Shown here in pieces: positions 25,115 through 33,145 of a stretch of DNA of 45,817 bases. This stretch comes from an uncultured Clostridia bacterium. GTDB taxonomy: Bacteria; Bacillota; Clostridia; TANB77; CAG-508. The notes beneath the pieces were generated by a model, which did no database searches, was not told where the DNA came from, and worked only from the letters and a program-made list of their open reading frames with translations. A program made the position numbers and the translations under genes. Location of the stretch: positions 1 through 45,817 of the forward strand of contig CALXPP010000012.1 of NCBI GenBank assembly GCA_944390345.1. Direction: 5' to 3'. How positions within the stretch are numbered: position 1 is the stretch's first letter; each line of letters begins with the position of its first letter.

Positions 25115-26335
25115 TTATTTTTTAGTTCCTGATGTTGTAGATGTTCCTGATGTTGTAGATGTTGCAGATGCTGTAGATGGATCTGATGCTCCAGTTACAG
25201 CAACAGCTATTTTTTGTGTGTTTTCTACTTTAGCATCAAATTCAGAATAACCTACAACTCCAATCGCATGTTGTGTAGCAAATTTTTCTACTAATACTTG
25301 AATTTCCATTGCCTCTGTTTCTTTTATTGCTAATCCAGAAAAATCTCCATAAAAAATAACAGGAACTGATGCTGTTCCTAATTTATTAGCTTTTTCTGAG
25401 CAATAAACTGGTTTTCCTAATAATTCATAATCCCATTTTTCATTAAAAGCTCTATTTAAAATGTAATTTCCGTCGTTATCTTTTATCTTTCTAATCTTCT
25501 TTCTTGTATCCCTATTCATAACCCAAAGAGCGTTAGTTTGAAATGCATCTGGAACAGCTTCTTGTATGTCTATTAATTCGTCTGCTGTTACGCTAGATTT
25601 AGCTCCAAGAGTAATCTTCATATTTGTTGAATCATAAGAGCCTACAATTCCTGATATCTTGCTTGAAGTACCATTTATCATTTCGCCTTCATAGAAAAGT
25701 TTAAATTTTTCAGCCATTTTATTAATTACATATTCTGTCAAATTAAAATCACTGTTATTTAAAAGGGATTTTGATATTTTTGTTAAAGCCCCAATTAAAA
25801 ATCCTGTTAATTCAATGGTACCGAATTTTCCAGAGCGTGAAACAAGTTCATCAAAATCAGCTGCATAAGCTACTGTAACATCATCAGTCGAATTATCATA
25901 TTTTGGAACTACTAAAGTACCTTTTGCGTCATATCTAGTAGCTTTTGCATAAATAGGTGAAATTTCATTAACTTTATCAATAATCTTTTGAGCTATGCTT
26001 CTAGGAATTACAGCACCATTTTCGCTTTTAGTAAGGTTAGATGCATCATCTAGCGGCATACCACTTGCAACATTTCTAATAAATTTTGCAAATGCTTTTA
26101 TGTCTTTTTCTTCTTCTGTTAATTTCTTTTCTCCTTCTAAGTTTGTTATCTCTAAATTTTCAATTTTTTCTTCTCTCGCCAAAGTTGCGTCAATATTTTT
26201 TATTTCTTTTTCTAACTTATCAAATTCTGAAATTTCGCTTTCATTCATAGCTCTATTTTCTGCTTTTGCAGAGTTTAAGACTTTTTCCATCTTATCTTTT
26301 AATTCTTGTCTTTTTTCTAATAATTTTTTCTTCAT
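25115..26335 (-). CDS. HK97-type major capsid protein
   Basis: This protein of about 406 residues has an N-terminal charged coiled-coil delta domain (MKKKLLEKRQELKDKMEKVL), to be removed by the protease encoded upstream. The HK97 fold follows with PRSIAQKIIDKVNEISPIYA, a WVMNRDTRKKIRKIKD strand-helix and AVTGASDPS at the end. I set the start at 26335, which has AAAGGAAAAAGGA before it; an upstream Met at 26374 has none. The C-terminus is an extra 24-residue Ser/Thr/Ala-rich tail encoded by imperfect 18-bp DNA repeats. Confidence 0.92.
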   Translation of the reverse strand: MKKKLLEKRQELKDKMEKVLNSAKAENRAMNESEISEFDKLEKEIKNIDATLAREEKIENLEITNLEGEKKLTEEEKDIKAFAKFIRNVASGMPLDDASNLTKSENGAVIPRSIAQKIIDKVNEISPIYAKATRYDAKGTLVVPKYDNSTDDVTVAYAADFDELVSRSGKFGTIELTGFLIGALTKISKSLLNNSDFNLTEYVINKMAEKFKLFYEGEMINGTSSKISGIVGSYDSTNMKITLGAKSSVTADELIDIQEAVPDAFQTNALWVMNRDTRKKIRKIKDNDGNYILNRAFNEKWDYELLGKPVYCSEKANKLGTASVPVIFYGDFSGLAIKETEAMEIQVLVEKFATQHAIGVVGYSEFDAKVENTQKIAVAVTGASDPSTASATSTTSGTSTTSGTKK

Positions 26336-26409
26336 TTTTCCTTTTTCCTTTCTTTTTTGGTATAAAAAAAACAACCTCTCGGTTGCAATATTAAGAACAT
26401 ATTTAATTT

Positions 26410-27144
26410 TTATAGGCTTTCTAGTCTTTTTTCAAAACTAGAATAGTCAATTTTAACTACATTAGTAGTCGTATTTACATCTTTTTTTAATAATTTTTTT
26501 AGTTTTTCTGGAACATTTTTATAATTATTAAAAATCGTAGAATTAACACAAGCAACTGCTTTGTTTTCCTCTTCTATTAAATTTATATCGAAGTATTCTT
26601 TCGCTTCTGTTACTCCCATCCAACTTTCTTCATTTATTTTTTCTTTTATTTCTTCTTCTGTTTTTAAAGCTTTTTTCATGTATATAGGAATCATTGTAGA
26701 ATTTTCGATTGTATTTAACATATCTACGCATTTCTGTAAATCATTTGTATTTCCATAGCAATAAGCCATAGGTTTATGTATCATAATCATAGAATTTTCA
26801 TACATATTAATATCATCGCCCATCATAAGCAAAAAAGTTCCAGAGCTAGCACACAAACCATCAACGAAAGTATGTATTTTTGTTCCAGAATCTTTTAATC
26901 TTTGAAGAATACTGCACATAGTGCTTGCGACAAAAACTTCCCCTCCTGGTGTATTTAAGTAAATATTTAAATCTGAAATATCTCCTAAATTATCCATTTC
27001 CTTTTTAAAGCTTTGTAAACCTATTAAGTTTTCATCTTTTTCATTTGTCCACCAATCTTTATCATCTGTAACAATTTCTCCATAAATGTATAAGTCTGCA
27101 CTTTTATTATTAATAAAATTCTTAATTTCATAAAATTTCTTCAT
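26410..27144 (-). CDS. ClpP-like prohead protease
   Basis: This 244-residue serine protease of the ClpP fold trims scaffold and capsid N-termini. The serine lies in GLCASSGTFLLMM and the histidine in SMIMIHKPMAYCYG, and an oxyanion region (NTPGGEVFVA) precedes them. The ATG at 27144 has GGAGGTGAT in front; a GTG at 27153 lies inside that site. It overlaps the portal gene by 17 bases. Confidence 0.9.
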   Translation of the reverse strand: MKKFYEIKNFINNKSADLYIYGEIVTDDKDWWTNEKDENLIGLQSFKKEMDNLGDISDLNIYLNTPGGEVFVASTMCSILQRLKDSGTKIHTFVDGLCASSGTFLLMMGDDINMYENSMIMIHKPMAYCYGNTNDLQKCVDMLNTIENSTMIPIYMKKALKTEEEIKEKINEESWMGVTEAKEYFDINLIEEENKAVACVNSTIFNNYKNVPEKLKKLLKKDVNTTTNVVKIDYSSFEKRLESL

Positions 27145-28441
27145 TATTATCACCTCCCTCTTTTTTTATTTCATCATTATTTTTCTTATTATTTTGATTA
27201 TTATTTCTTCCTTCTAAGTCTTCTTCTTTGTTTCCTTCCAATTTTGTCCATTGATTTGTATTAGGTGTATAGATTTCTTTAGTTTCTGGATTCAATAATA
27301 CATTTCCAAGATTTATATTTATTGTGTCCAGACCGTCTAAAGCATCATCTCCTTCTAGATATCTAACTTCATTTCTTGTTTTAAAACCAGTTTCAATTGC
27401 TATTTTGTAAGCTTCATATCTTTCTTTTATAGAACATCTTACAAGCTCAGTATAATCTGGAGCAAAATAATAATTATCTTTTTCTTTTTCAAGTAAAAAA
27501 TCTCTGTTTAAAGCTGTACAAAAAGCTGTAGTTACCGGCATAACAGAATACTTAATAAAATCTTCACTTTTATTAAGATGGAACATTTCTTTTATCTCTT
27601 CGCTAAAAGTCTTGTTTTTTTCATTCAACTGATTTTCTACAGAAGTGTTTGAAGCTTCTTGAAACTTCATACCATCATTTAATATAACGCAGCTTGAATT
27701 TCCTTTAAAATACTCATTCCAAGCTACTTTTAAAGCTTCAATTCCTTTCTTGTCTAAATGCTTTTCAGATTGCAAAAAACCTTTTTTATTACCACCAGTT
27801 CTCATTAGATCTAAATCATATAAAATTCTTTTATAAGCTGTTTGTAAGCTTTTATTAATCTCTTCTGTATATCCTCTTCCTCTTTTTCCATCTTTAGTAT
27901 TTCTTAGTATTTTGATAAACTGAAAAGAATCGTACAATTTCCCATTAACAACTATCCTATATTTTTTAAAAATCGGATCCGTATTGGTCATAAAAGTTAC
28001 TCTATTTTCTTCAACATAATTTAGTCCTATAAACTCATTTCCTTTCTTATTTATATAGGCGTAGCCACCTTTACCCATTAAATAGTCTTCGCATATAGCC
28101 TTTTTAAATTGAAAACCATCCAGTGTATCTCCAGTATCATTATTTATGATTCTTGTTCTATCATCAACAACCTCTTCTGTTTGCTTTTTTCCATTCTTTA
28201 TTGTTTTTTTGAATAATTTTATCGGAATCATTGCAAAAGAATCACTAATTAAACCAACTGCGCTTGAGACTGCTGGTATAGTTAAAGCTTGTTCTCTATC
28301 TATATCTTCACAGTTCATAATGGCATTTAATAGAACATCATCAACACTTTCTTCATTTATTTCTGTTGAAGTTTCTGTTTCAGTTGGATCTTTATTGGTT
28401 ACTAAATTATAAATTTTTCTAATTATATTCGGTTTTTTCAT
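27128..28441 (-). CDS. HK97-family portal protein
   Basis: This 437-residue protein forms the dodecameric portal through which DNA is packaged. The N-terminal wing region (QALTIPAVSSAVGLISDSFA) and the stem/clip region (KEDYLMG-like AICEDYLMGKGGYAYINK) are family-typical. The C-terminus is low complexity (Asn, Lys, Glu) and runs into the protease start. It lies 20 bases downstream of the large terminase gene. Confidence 0.9.
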   Translation of the reverse strand: MKKPNIIRKIYNLVTNKDPTETETSTEINEESVDDVLLNAIMNCEDIDREQALTIPAVSSAVGLISDSFAMIPIKLFKKTIKNGKKQTEEVVDDRTRIINNDTGDTLDGFQFKKAICEDYLMGKGGYAYINKKGNEFIGLNYVEENRVTFMTNTDPIFKKYRIVVNGKLYDSFQFIKILRNTKDGKRGRGYTEEINKSLQTAYKRILYDLDLMRTGGNKKGFLQSEKHLDKKGIEALKVAWNEYFKGNSSCVILNDGMKFQEASNTSVENQLNEKNKTFSEEIKEMFHLNKSEDFIKYSVMPVTTAFCTALNRDFLLEKEKDNYYFAPDYTELVRCSIKERYEAYKIAIETGFKTRNEVRYLEGDDALDGLDTININLGNVLLNPETKEIYTPNTNQWTKLEGNKEEDLEGRNNNQNNKKNNDEIKKEGGDNNEEIL

Positions 28442-28461
28442 TTAAAAAATCCTCTCTTTAA

Positions 28462-30141
28462 TTAAAAAGTCTGACAAACAAAATTGTCTTCATTTAAGAT
28501 TTGTTGTTGTAATAAATATAGCGCATCAATTGTACTCATAACCATATCTACTTTTCCAGTAGATTTTTTCTTATTAATATACTTGTTCAAATTAGTATCT
28601 TCAACGCATTTTGCGTTTTGAAAATTAATTTCGTAAAGCCTGTCTCCATCATAGCTAAATTTTCTTTCTAAAATACTTTCTTTAAGCCATTTCGTAGGTT
28701 GATGTAATATTTTTGAATGTTGGACAACTTCAACCGTTGTATATCCAGCCTCTTCTAATTTATTTGCTGTAGAAATACAATTATATCTATCGTAACCAAT
28801 TTGAACTATGTGAACTCCATAATTTTTTTCTAAATTCAAAATAAAATTTTCTACAAAAGAATATGATATTATTTCTGTGCCACAAGCAAAACAGCTTCCA
28901 TCTTGTATAAACCTTCGATAATCAGTTCTTTCCTTTTTATTTTTTATTTCAATTTTATCTGCTGGAATAAAAGCCCAAGATTTTGCAAAAATCACATCAT
29001 CTTCAATAGTTACCATAGAAACCGATACATTATCATCTGTTTGAGCCAAATCAATTCCTACATAAACATCTCTTCCTTTCCAATCAAAGTCTCCTCTTAG
29101 ATTTCTGCATAATCTTAATTTATTTAGTTCAATATAAGCTTCTCCACTATTACTAGGAACAAAGAAATTCATATTTTTAGTAAGATATTCTTGTCTCTCG
29201 CTAGGTTTGGCTAAAGCTTTTTTCCTATTATTTCTTATTTCTTCATAATTTTCTTCGATTCTTAATGGATTAGCCATTTGCAAGCCAATATCATCCCATA
29301 GATGATCTTCTGTAGCATAGTAAACTAAAGCAAAAAGTCTTTCATCTTCTTCTAATCCCTGATAGATTTTCTTTAAATATTCTAGCTCATCAAGCATTAT
29401 CGATTTATCTTCAGCGTAAGCTGTAGTTAATTTGAACATTAACGGATTTTTTACACTCAACTGACCTGTTTGCATTGCTCCGACATTAGAATTGTCTTTC
29501 ATTGCTCCATATTCATCAGCTATAAAAGCTGATGGCTTTATTGAATTATTTCTATTCGCTTCTGCCGTTCTTGGTTGATAAAAAGAATGCGTCAATGTAC
29601 ACTCTAGCCTTCCACTAAGAGTTTTTGGTATGTTAAAATATTCTTTGACTGCTGGACTTACATTTAAAATTTGTGATATAGCTTTTTTTACTTCTCCAGC
29701 TAAGTCTCTGTCTAAGCATATAGAATAAAATTCACTATATTCTGGCTCTGTCAACATTAAAATTATAAAAATTAAAGCTGCTAGAAATGTTTTCGTATTT
29801 TTTCTTGGAATAAATAAAACTACTTCTCTATATCTGTATTTTGTTGGATTTATTTTGTATCTCCAACCAAAGATATTGGCAATAAAAAAAGCTTGGAAAT
29901 TTTCCAAACCTTCATATATAGATTTATTTTCAACATTTAAACCTGTCGCAAAATTCAATAATTTTAAAATGCCTTCTACAGTTTTTAAAAATTTAACATT
30001 AAAAAAATATGAATAACTTTCATTTTTCTGTTTTTCTAAATCTTCTAAAAACCACTCACATTGTTTTTTTACTTCAAATGTGGTTATTTCAGTTCCAGAA
30101 ATACAATCTTCTGCATATTTTTTAGCTTTTTCTATAAGCAC
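28462..30141 (-). CDS. terminase large subunit
   Basis: This 559-residue packaging motor has an ATPase domain with a Walker A-like segment VLFIPRKNTKTFLAA and Walker B AFIADEYGAM. A C-terminal RNase H-like nuclease follows with the first acidic residue in YVGIDLAQTDDN and the last in VDMVMSTIDAL. It belongs to the HK97/lambda-like TerL group usual in cos-type Firmicutes phages. The start is a GTG overlapping the end of the small subunit by 10 bases, with GAGGTGA upstream. Confidence 0.93.
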   Translation of the reverse strand: MLIEKAKKYAEDCISGTEITTFEVKKQCEWFLEDLEKQKNESYSYFFNVKFLKTVEGILKLLNFATGLNVENKSIYEGLENFQAFFIANIFGWRYKINPTKYRYREVVLFIPRKNTKTFLAALIFIILMLTEPEYSEFYSICLDRDLAGEVKKAISQILNVSPAVKEYFNIPKTLSGRLECTLTHSFYQPRTAEANRNNSIKPSAFIADEYGAMKDNSNVGAMQTGQLSVKNPLMFKLTTAYAEDKSIMLDELEYLKKIYQGLEEDERLFALVYYATEDHLWDDIGLQMANPLRIEENYEEIRNNRKKALAKPSERQEYLTKNMNFFVPSNSGEAYIELNKLRLCRNLRGDFDWKGRDVYVGIDLAQTDDNVSVSMVTIEDDVIFAKSWAFIPADKIEIKNKKERTDYRRFIQDGSCFACGTEIISYSFVENFILNLEKNYGVHIVQIGYDRYNCISTANKLEEAGYTTVEVVQHSKILHQPTKWLKESILERKFSYDGDRLYEINFQNAKCVEDTNLNKYINKKKSTGKVDMVMSTIDALYLLQQQILNEDNFVCQTF

Positions 30142-30725
30142 TCTTCTTCACCTCTTAGAATTTTTAACAATGGATTTTCTTGTTTTTCTTCTTTTTTAGG
30201 TATACTTCTTAGTGCAGAAGCTATTGTCATTATATTTTCTTTTTCTATGTCTAGCAACATTTTTCTTTTTTGGGCAATATTTCTATCTATAGTAAGTACT
30301 GAGTTTATCATTTTCTGAATCTGTTTTGCATAATCTAGTCTATAAGTTTTTATAGTTTCTGCTTCTTCATAACTTTCTATTAATTCTTCAGTTACTAATT
30401 TATTTTCTTCCTTCAATTCAAAAATTAAATTATACAGTTCTTCTTCTTCTTGTTCCAATTTTTGGCATTCAGATTGCAGTAAACAATATCTATTAATTAC
30501 AGCTTCATAAATTGCATCGTTTTTGTCAATATTTTCTAAAAGATCTATAATTCTTTTAAACTCTTTATGCGCAATTTTATCATTTCTAACTTCTTTTCTT
30601 TCTTTTATTTTTTTATCAGTACTCAAAGCTTTTTCTCCTTTTTCTCTTAAGGATAGTTCTGCTTTCGTTCTATGTGATTTTTTTTCACTTTTTAAAACTT
30701 TATATGGTTTAGGTGGTGTTGGCAA
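30132..30725 (-). CDS. terminase small subunit (P27-like)
   Basis: This 197-residue basic, helical protein starts MPTPPKPYKVLKSEKKSHRT, typical of the P27 family, and has a long central coiled coil (SECQKLEQEEEELYNLIFEL). It would bind the packaging start site and recruit the large subunit. It follows a 115-base gap after the HNH gene; that gap is T/A-rich and contains no gene I can see. Confidence 0.85.
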   Translation of the reverse strand: MPTPPKPYKVLKSEKKSHRTKAELSLREKGEKALSTDKKIKERKEVRNDKIAHKEFKRIIDLLENIDKNDAIYEAVINRYCLLQSECQKLEQEEEELYNLIFELKEENKLVTEELIESYEEAETIKTYRLDYAKQIQKMINSVLTIDRNIAQKRKMLLDIEKENIMTIASALRSIPKKEEKQENPLLKILRGEEECL

Positions 30726-30840
30726 TGCTCATCACTTCCTTTCATTATGTAAAATACTGATGTGGGAATCTTTTTTTAGCAAAGGTAGGCGTTGGGTGTA
30801 AAAAAATTTTTATTTTTTTATATATTTATAATAGGGGGTA

Positions 30841-31227
30841 TTACTTTATTTTTGCCTCTTGCTCATTTATAATTTTCTGAACTTCATCTCTTGGTATCTG
30901 TCCATTCTCACATAGTTCGTGATGAAATCCACATACAGTTAATAAATTATTATTATCAAGTCTTTTATTATAGTCTTCATTGATTGGTATTTTATGATGT
31001 ACACCTAAATCTTCTGTATTATATTTATTAACTGTATTGTATAATTGTCTTATGCATATTTGACATAAGTATAAGTCTCTCTTTTTAATTTCTGTTCTTT
31101 TCTTTTGCCAAGTTGATGTAGCTCTAAACTTATCTGCTTGTGTTATTTGTTTACTATTCTTCATTTTCTTATTGCATACATATTTACTGTCGTGTATTTT
31201 TCCACAATATGTACAACTTTTAAGCAT
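30841..31227 (-). CDS. HNH endonuclease of the packaging module
   Basis: This 128-residue protein starts at the ATG at 31227, which has AAGGAAAG before it; longer starts overlap another small gene. Zinc-binding cysteines lie in CTYCGKIH and LCQICIRQ. The HNH core is GVHHKIPINEDYNKR followed by NNLLTVCGFHHELCENG. HNH proteins next to terminases are needed for cos cleavage in HK97-like phages, which fits this position. Confidence 0.9.
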   Translation of the reverse strand: MLKSCTYCGKIHDSKYVCNKKMKNSKQITQADKFRATSTWQKKRTEIKKRDLYLCQICIRQLYNTVNKYNTEDLGVHHKIPINEDYNKRLDNNNLLTVCGFHHELCENGQIPRDEVQKIINEQEAKIK

Positions 31228-31228
31228 A

Positions 31229-31336
31229 CTAGCTTTCCTTTTTCTCAATCTCTTCATCACATTTATTTTTTCTAGAACAAAAATCACACTGCTTTCTCAT
31301 ACATCTCTCTATTTGTTTTTCATTTTCTTTTTTCAT
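31229..31336 (-). CDS. small cysteine-rich protein upstream of the HNH gene
   Basis: This 35-residue ORF reads MKKENEKQIERCMRKQCDFC and then SRKNKCDEEIEKKES. It has a good GGAG ribosome binding site and its TAG lies one base from the HNH start, so the two are probably coupled. Four cysteines could hold a zinc ion. Similar tiny Cys-rich genes are common in this slot in Firmicutes phages. No function is known to me. Confidence 0.6.
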   Translation of the reverse strand: MKKENEKQIERCMRKQCDFCSRKNKCDEEIEKKES

Positions 31337-31354
31337 TTTTTACTCCAATAAAAA

Positions 31355-31399
31355 AATAACCAGAGATTATAGGCTATTCTGTCTATCTCTCTGATTATT
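31355..31399 (-). terminator. terminator downstream of the tRNA
   Basis: A 12-bp stem formed on the minus strand by AATAATCAGAGA and TCTCTGGTTATT, with one G-U pair, is followed by TTTTTTATT. It separates the tRNA from the packaging genes. Confidence 0.75.
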
Positions 31400-31435
31400 T
31401 AAGGAGGTTTTTACTTTAAAACTTTTTTAACCTCT

Positions 31436-31509
31436 TGGTACTAAGCGCTTGAGTTGAACAAACATCTTTCGATTATAAGTCGAGTGCTCTGCCATTGAGC
31501 TAGCTTAGT
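31436..31509 (-). tRNA. tRNA-Ile (anticodon UAU) with encoded CCA
   Basis: The cloverleaf is complete. The acceptor stem is ACTAAGC / GCTTAGT, the D arm GCTC-AATGGCA-GAGC, and the anticodon loop CTTATAA giving UAU with U33 and A37. The T arm is GTTTG-TTCAACT-CAAGC, the discriminator base is A, and CCA is encoded. Only the 27:43 pair is mismatched (C-A). It should decode AUA. Bacteria usually read AUA with a lysidine-modified CAU tRNA, so a UAU tRNA is uncommon and typical of phages and mobile elements. It lies between two terminators in the late leader. Confidence 0.88.
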
Positions 31510-31515
31510 ATATAA

Positions 31516-31537
31516 AAGGCTTCATTTGAGAAGCCTT
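31516..31537 (-). terminator. terminator upstream of the tRNA
   Basis: An 8-bp stem (AAGGCTTC / GAAGCCTT on the plus strand) with a 6-nt loop is followed on the minus strand by TTTTATAT. It ends the structured leader that precedes the tRNA. Confidence 0.75.
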
Positions 31538-31612
31538 ACTCAAACAAAAGCATACTTTAGTAGCAGTTTCGGACTTGCCTATTTCTAAGCAACTGCTCTT
31601 ACACTTTTCTAT
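31538..31612 (-). ncRNA. structured late-operon leader RNA
   Basis: Between the predicted late start site and the first terminator the transcript contains AGCAGTT pairing with AACTGCT around a 22-nt interior (GCTTAGAAATAGGCAAGTCC and one more base), and a further A+T-rich segment. It has no ORF. Position and structure suggest a small RNA or an antitermination leader; the family is not recognised. Confidence 0.45.
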
Positions 31613-31618
31613 AATACA

Positions 31619-31652
31619 ATTATAGCACTTAAAATTCGGACATGAACGGACA
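31619..31652 (-). promoter_or_regulatory. predicted late promoter with two TGTCCG direct repeats
   Basis: On the minus strand TATAAT lies at 31619-31624 but the -35 region (GTTCAT) is poor. Two TGTCCG repeats, 10 bases apart (plus-strand CGGACA at 31637 and 31647), cover and flank that region. The pattern fits a promoter needing an activator, and the candidate activator gene ends right next to it. Confidence 0.55.
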
Positions 31653-31655
31653 AAT

Positions 31656-32066
31656 TTAATTATTTTTTAAAAATCTATTGAAGTATTTTCTAGCGCCTGA
31701 TTCTCCTGCATATTTTAAATCTCTTGAAATTTTATTCCATTCTTGATTTTTAAGATATCTTCTTTCTAATATATCTGCAATTTGCCTGTCCTCTAAATTA
31801 TCAATCTTGTATTTTAACTCTTTTATTATTTTTTCTTTTTTTATTTTATATATTTTCAATCGTTTTTTTAATTGACTAACTTTTTTTAAGTTATATCCTG
31901 AGATTCCAAAATTTCTTTTTACAAAAGGAAAATATTTAGAACTTCCTTGAACAGAGTCAGCAGTTACTCTGTTTTCTTCAATTTTTATGTCTTTTTCTAG
32001 TTTATTAATTTCATAATCATAATTTTTAAGCTTTTTTTCAAAATCGCTAAGATATTCTTTATTCAT
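31656..32066 (-). CDS. ArpU/RinA-like late transcription activator
   Basis: This 136-residue basic protein has a coiled coil in the N-terminal half (EINKLEKDIKIEENR, then KLIK-like basic segments). A C-terminal sigma-70 region 4-like helix-turn-helix follows (RQIADILERRYLKNQEWNKI, then SRDLKYAGESGARKYF). Such proteins switch on late genes in Gram-positive phages and usually sit just before the packaging module, as here. The ATG at 32066 has GGAGGT 4 bases upstream; an ATG at 32078 is inside that site. Confidence 0.8.
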   Translation of the reverse strand: MNKEYLSDFEKKLKNYDYEINKLEKDIKIEENRVTADSVQGSSKYFPFVKRNFGISGYNLKKVSQLKKRLKIYKIKKEKIIKELKYKIDNLEDRQIADILERRYLKNQEWNKISRDLKYAGESGARKYFNRFLKNN

Positions 32067-32087
32067 TAGTACCTCCATCTTATATTT

Positions 32088-32207
32088 TTATCTATGCTTT
32101 TTCCATTTTTCCAAAATGTAATATATCTCATTAAAAATTGCTTTTTTAAGTTCAAATAAACTGTTATTTAATTTTTCTGGCCATATTTCATAATTATTTT
32201 TATTCAT
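32088..32207 (-). CDS. small early protein, 39 residues
   Basis: This ORF reads MNKNNYEIWPEKLNNSLFEL and then KKAIFNEIYYILEKWKKHR, an amphipathic helical peptide. The ATG at 32207 has AGGAGAAGG directly before it. The frame could extend up to an ATG at 32255 (16 more codons) with a weaker site. Function unknown. Confidence 0.55.
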   Translation of the reverse strand: MNKNNYEIWPEKLNNSLFELKKAIFNEIYYILEKWKKHR

Positions 32208-32288
32208 ACCTTCTCCTATAATAACTTTTTTCTCTTTTTTGATATGCTTTTTCATATTTTTTCCTTCTTCTTAAAAATCAATTTTTTT

Positions 32289-32612
32289 CTATGCCTCTTC
32301 TACTTCTCCAAATAATTCTATAGCTTTATCTGGATTCAACTTCTGTATTAAACTCTTTGCCTCTTCTTCTGACATTTCTTCTATGTATTCTACAAATCTA
32401 CCAATATAAGAATTATTTCTATTTTCGTTAGCTTGCTTTATATGTATAAAATAGTTATTCTTTTTAGTTACATACAAATCTGTATCTCTCCAACAAGTTG
32501 TTTCATAAGTATTTCCTAAAAAAGATCGCATAATTGGAACATTTTTTAAGTAACTATATAATAAATCTGCTTTTTCAGTATCATAAAGTTTATTATTAAT
32601 TATTTGTTTCAT
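32289..32612 (-). CDS. hypothetical early protein
   Basis: This 107-residue protein (MKQIINNKLYDTEKADLLYS start) contains a beta segment (WRDTDLYVTKKNNYFIHI) and an acidic helical end (SEEEAKSLIQKLNPDKAIEL). It resembles small conserved Firmicutes phage proteins that modify or sense nothing I can name. A good GGAGGAAT ribosome binding site precedes it. Confidence 0.65.
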   Translation of the reverse strand: MKQIINNKLYDTEKADLLYSYLKNVPIMRSFLGNTYETTCWRDTDLYVTKKNNYFIHIKQANENRNNSYIGRFVEYIEEMSEEEAKSLIQKLNPDKAIELFGEVEEA

Positions 32613-32631
32613 TTTTTATTCCTCCTTAATC

Positions 32632-32787
32632 TTAAATTTTACTTTTATCTATTTTGCTATAATAACTTTTTCCTCTTAATTTATGCCATATATTTGAAAT
32701 TTTATTTGTTTTAACTTTATTCTTTATATAATTTCTTAAAATCTTTCTATTATATACTTTTCTAAATTCTTTTAAATTACTATTCAT
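32632..32787 (-). CDS. small basic early protein, 51 residues
   Basis: The ORF reads MNSNLKEFRKVYNRKILRNY followed by a Lys-rich helical stretch and ends SKIDKSKI. AGGAG lies about 12 bases upstream and AGAAG closer. About a third of the residues are Lys or Arg, so it may bind nucleic acid. It fills the gap between two better supported early genes. Function unknown. Confidence 0.5.
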   Translation of the reverse strand: MNSNLKEFRKVYNRKILRNYIKNKVKTNKISNIWHKLRGKSYYSKIDKSKI

Positions 32788-32800
32788 CTTCTTTTCTCTC

Positions 32801-33127
32801 CTATTTTTTATAATAATCTCCTATCTTTAAGTCGTTATATTCATTTTCTGGTACTTGAATCCAAATTTCTTTTCTTTTATTTCCTTCTTCTTTTTGAATT
32901 TTTATATTAAAACTTTCTGGATAATATTGTGAAACTGGTATACTAGTTGTTGTTCCACCAGATGAAACAGTCGTATATCTTACGGTTGTATAAGCTGCTT
33001 GATACGATTTATCTACAATCGTCCCTTCTTTTTTTCCATAATCTATATAGTTATATATGTAAATTCCTATAAAGGCGAAAATACTTATAAGAATTATTAT
33101 TGTAAAAATAATTATTACTTTTTCCAT
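32801..33127 (-). CDS. membrane-anchored early protein
   Basis: This 108-residue protein has an N-terminal transmembrane helix (VIIIFTIIILISIFAFIGIY) followed by a soluble beta-rich domain (GTIVDKSYQAAYTTVRYTTV, then PVSQYYPESFNIKIQKEE and ENEYNDLKIGDYYKK). Proteins with this layout are frequent in Firmicutes phages. It probably sits in the membrane with the domain outside or inside depending on topology; the role is unknown. Confidence 0.65.
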   Translation of the reverse strand: MEKVIIIFTIIILISIFAFIGIYIYNYIDYGKKEGTIVDKSYQAAYTTVRYTTVSSGGTTTSIPVSQYYPESFNIKIQKEEGNKRKEIWIQVPENEYNDLKIGDYYKK

Positions 33128-33145
33128 TCTATTTTCCTTTCATAT

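Noticed and set aside
31538..31612. A second tRNA in the late leader
   Set aside because: The 7-bp stem is real, but no D arm, anticodon arm and T arm set can be assembled.
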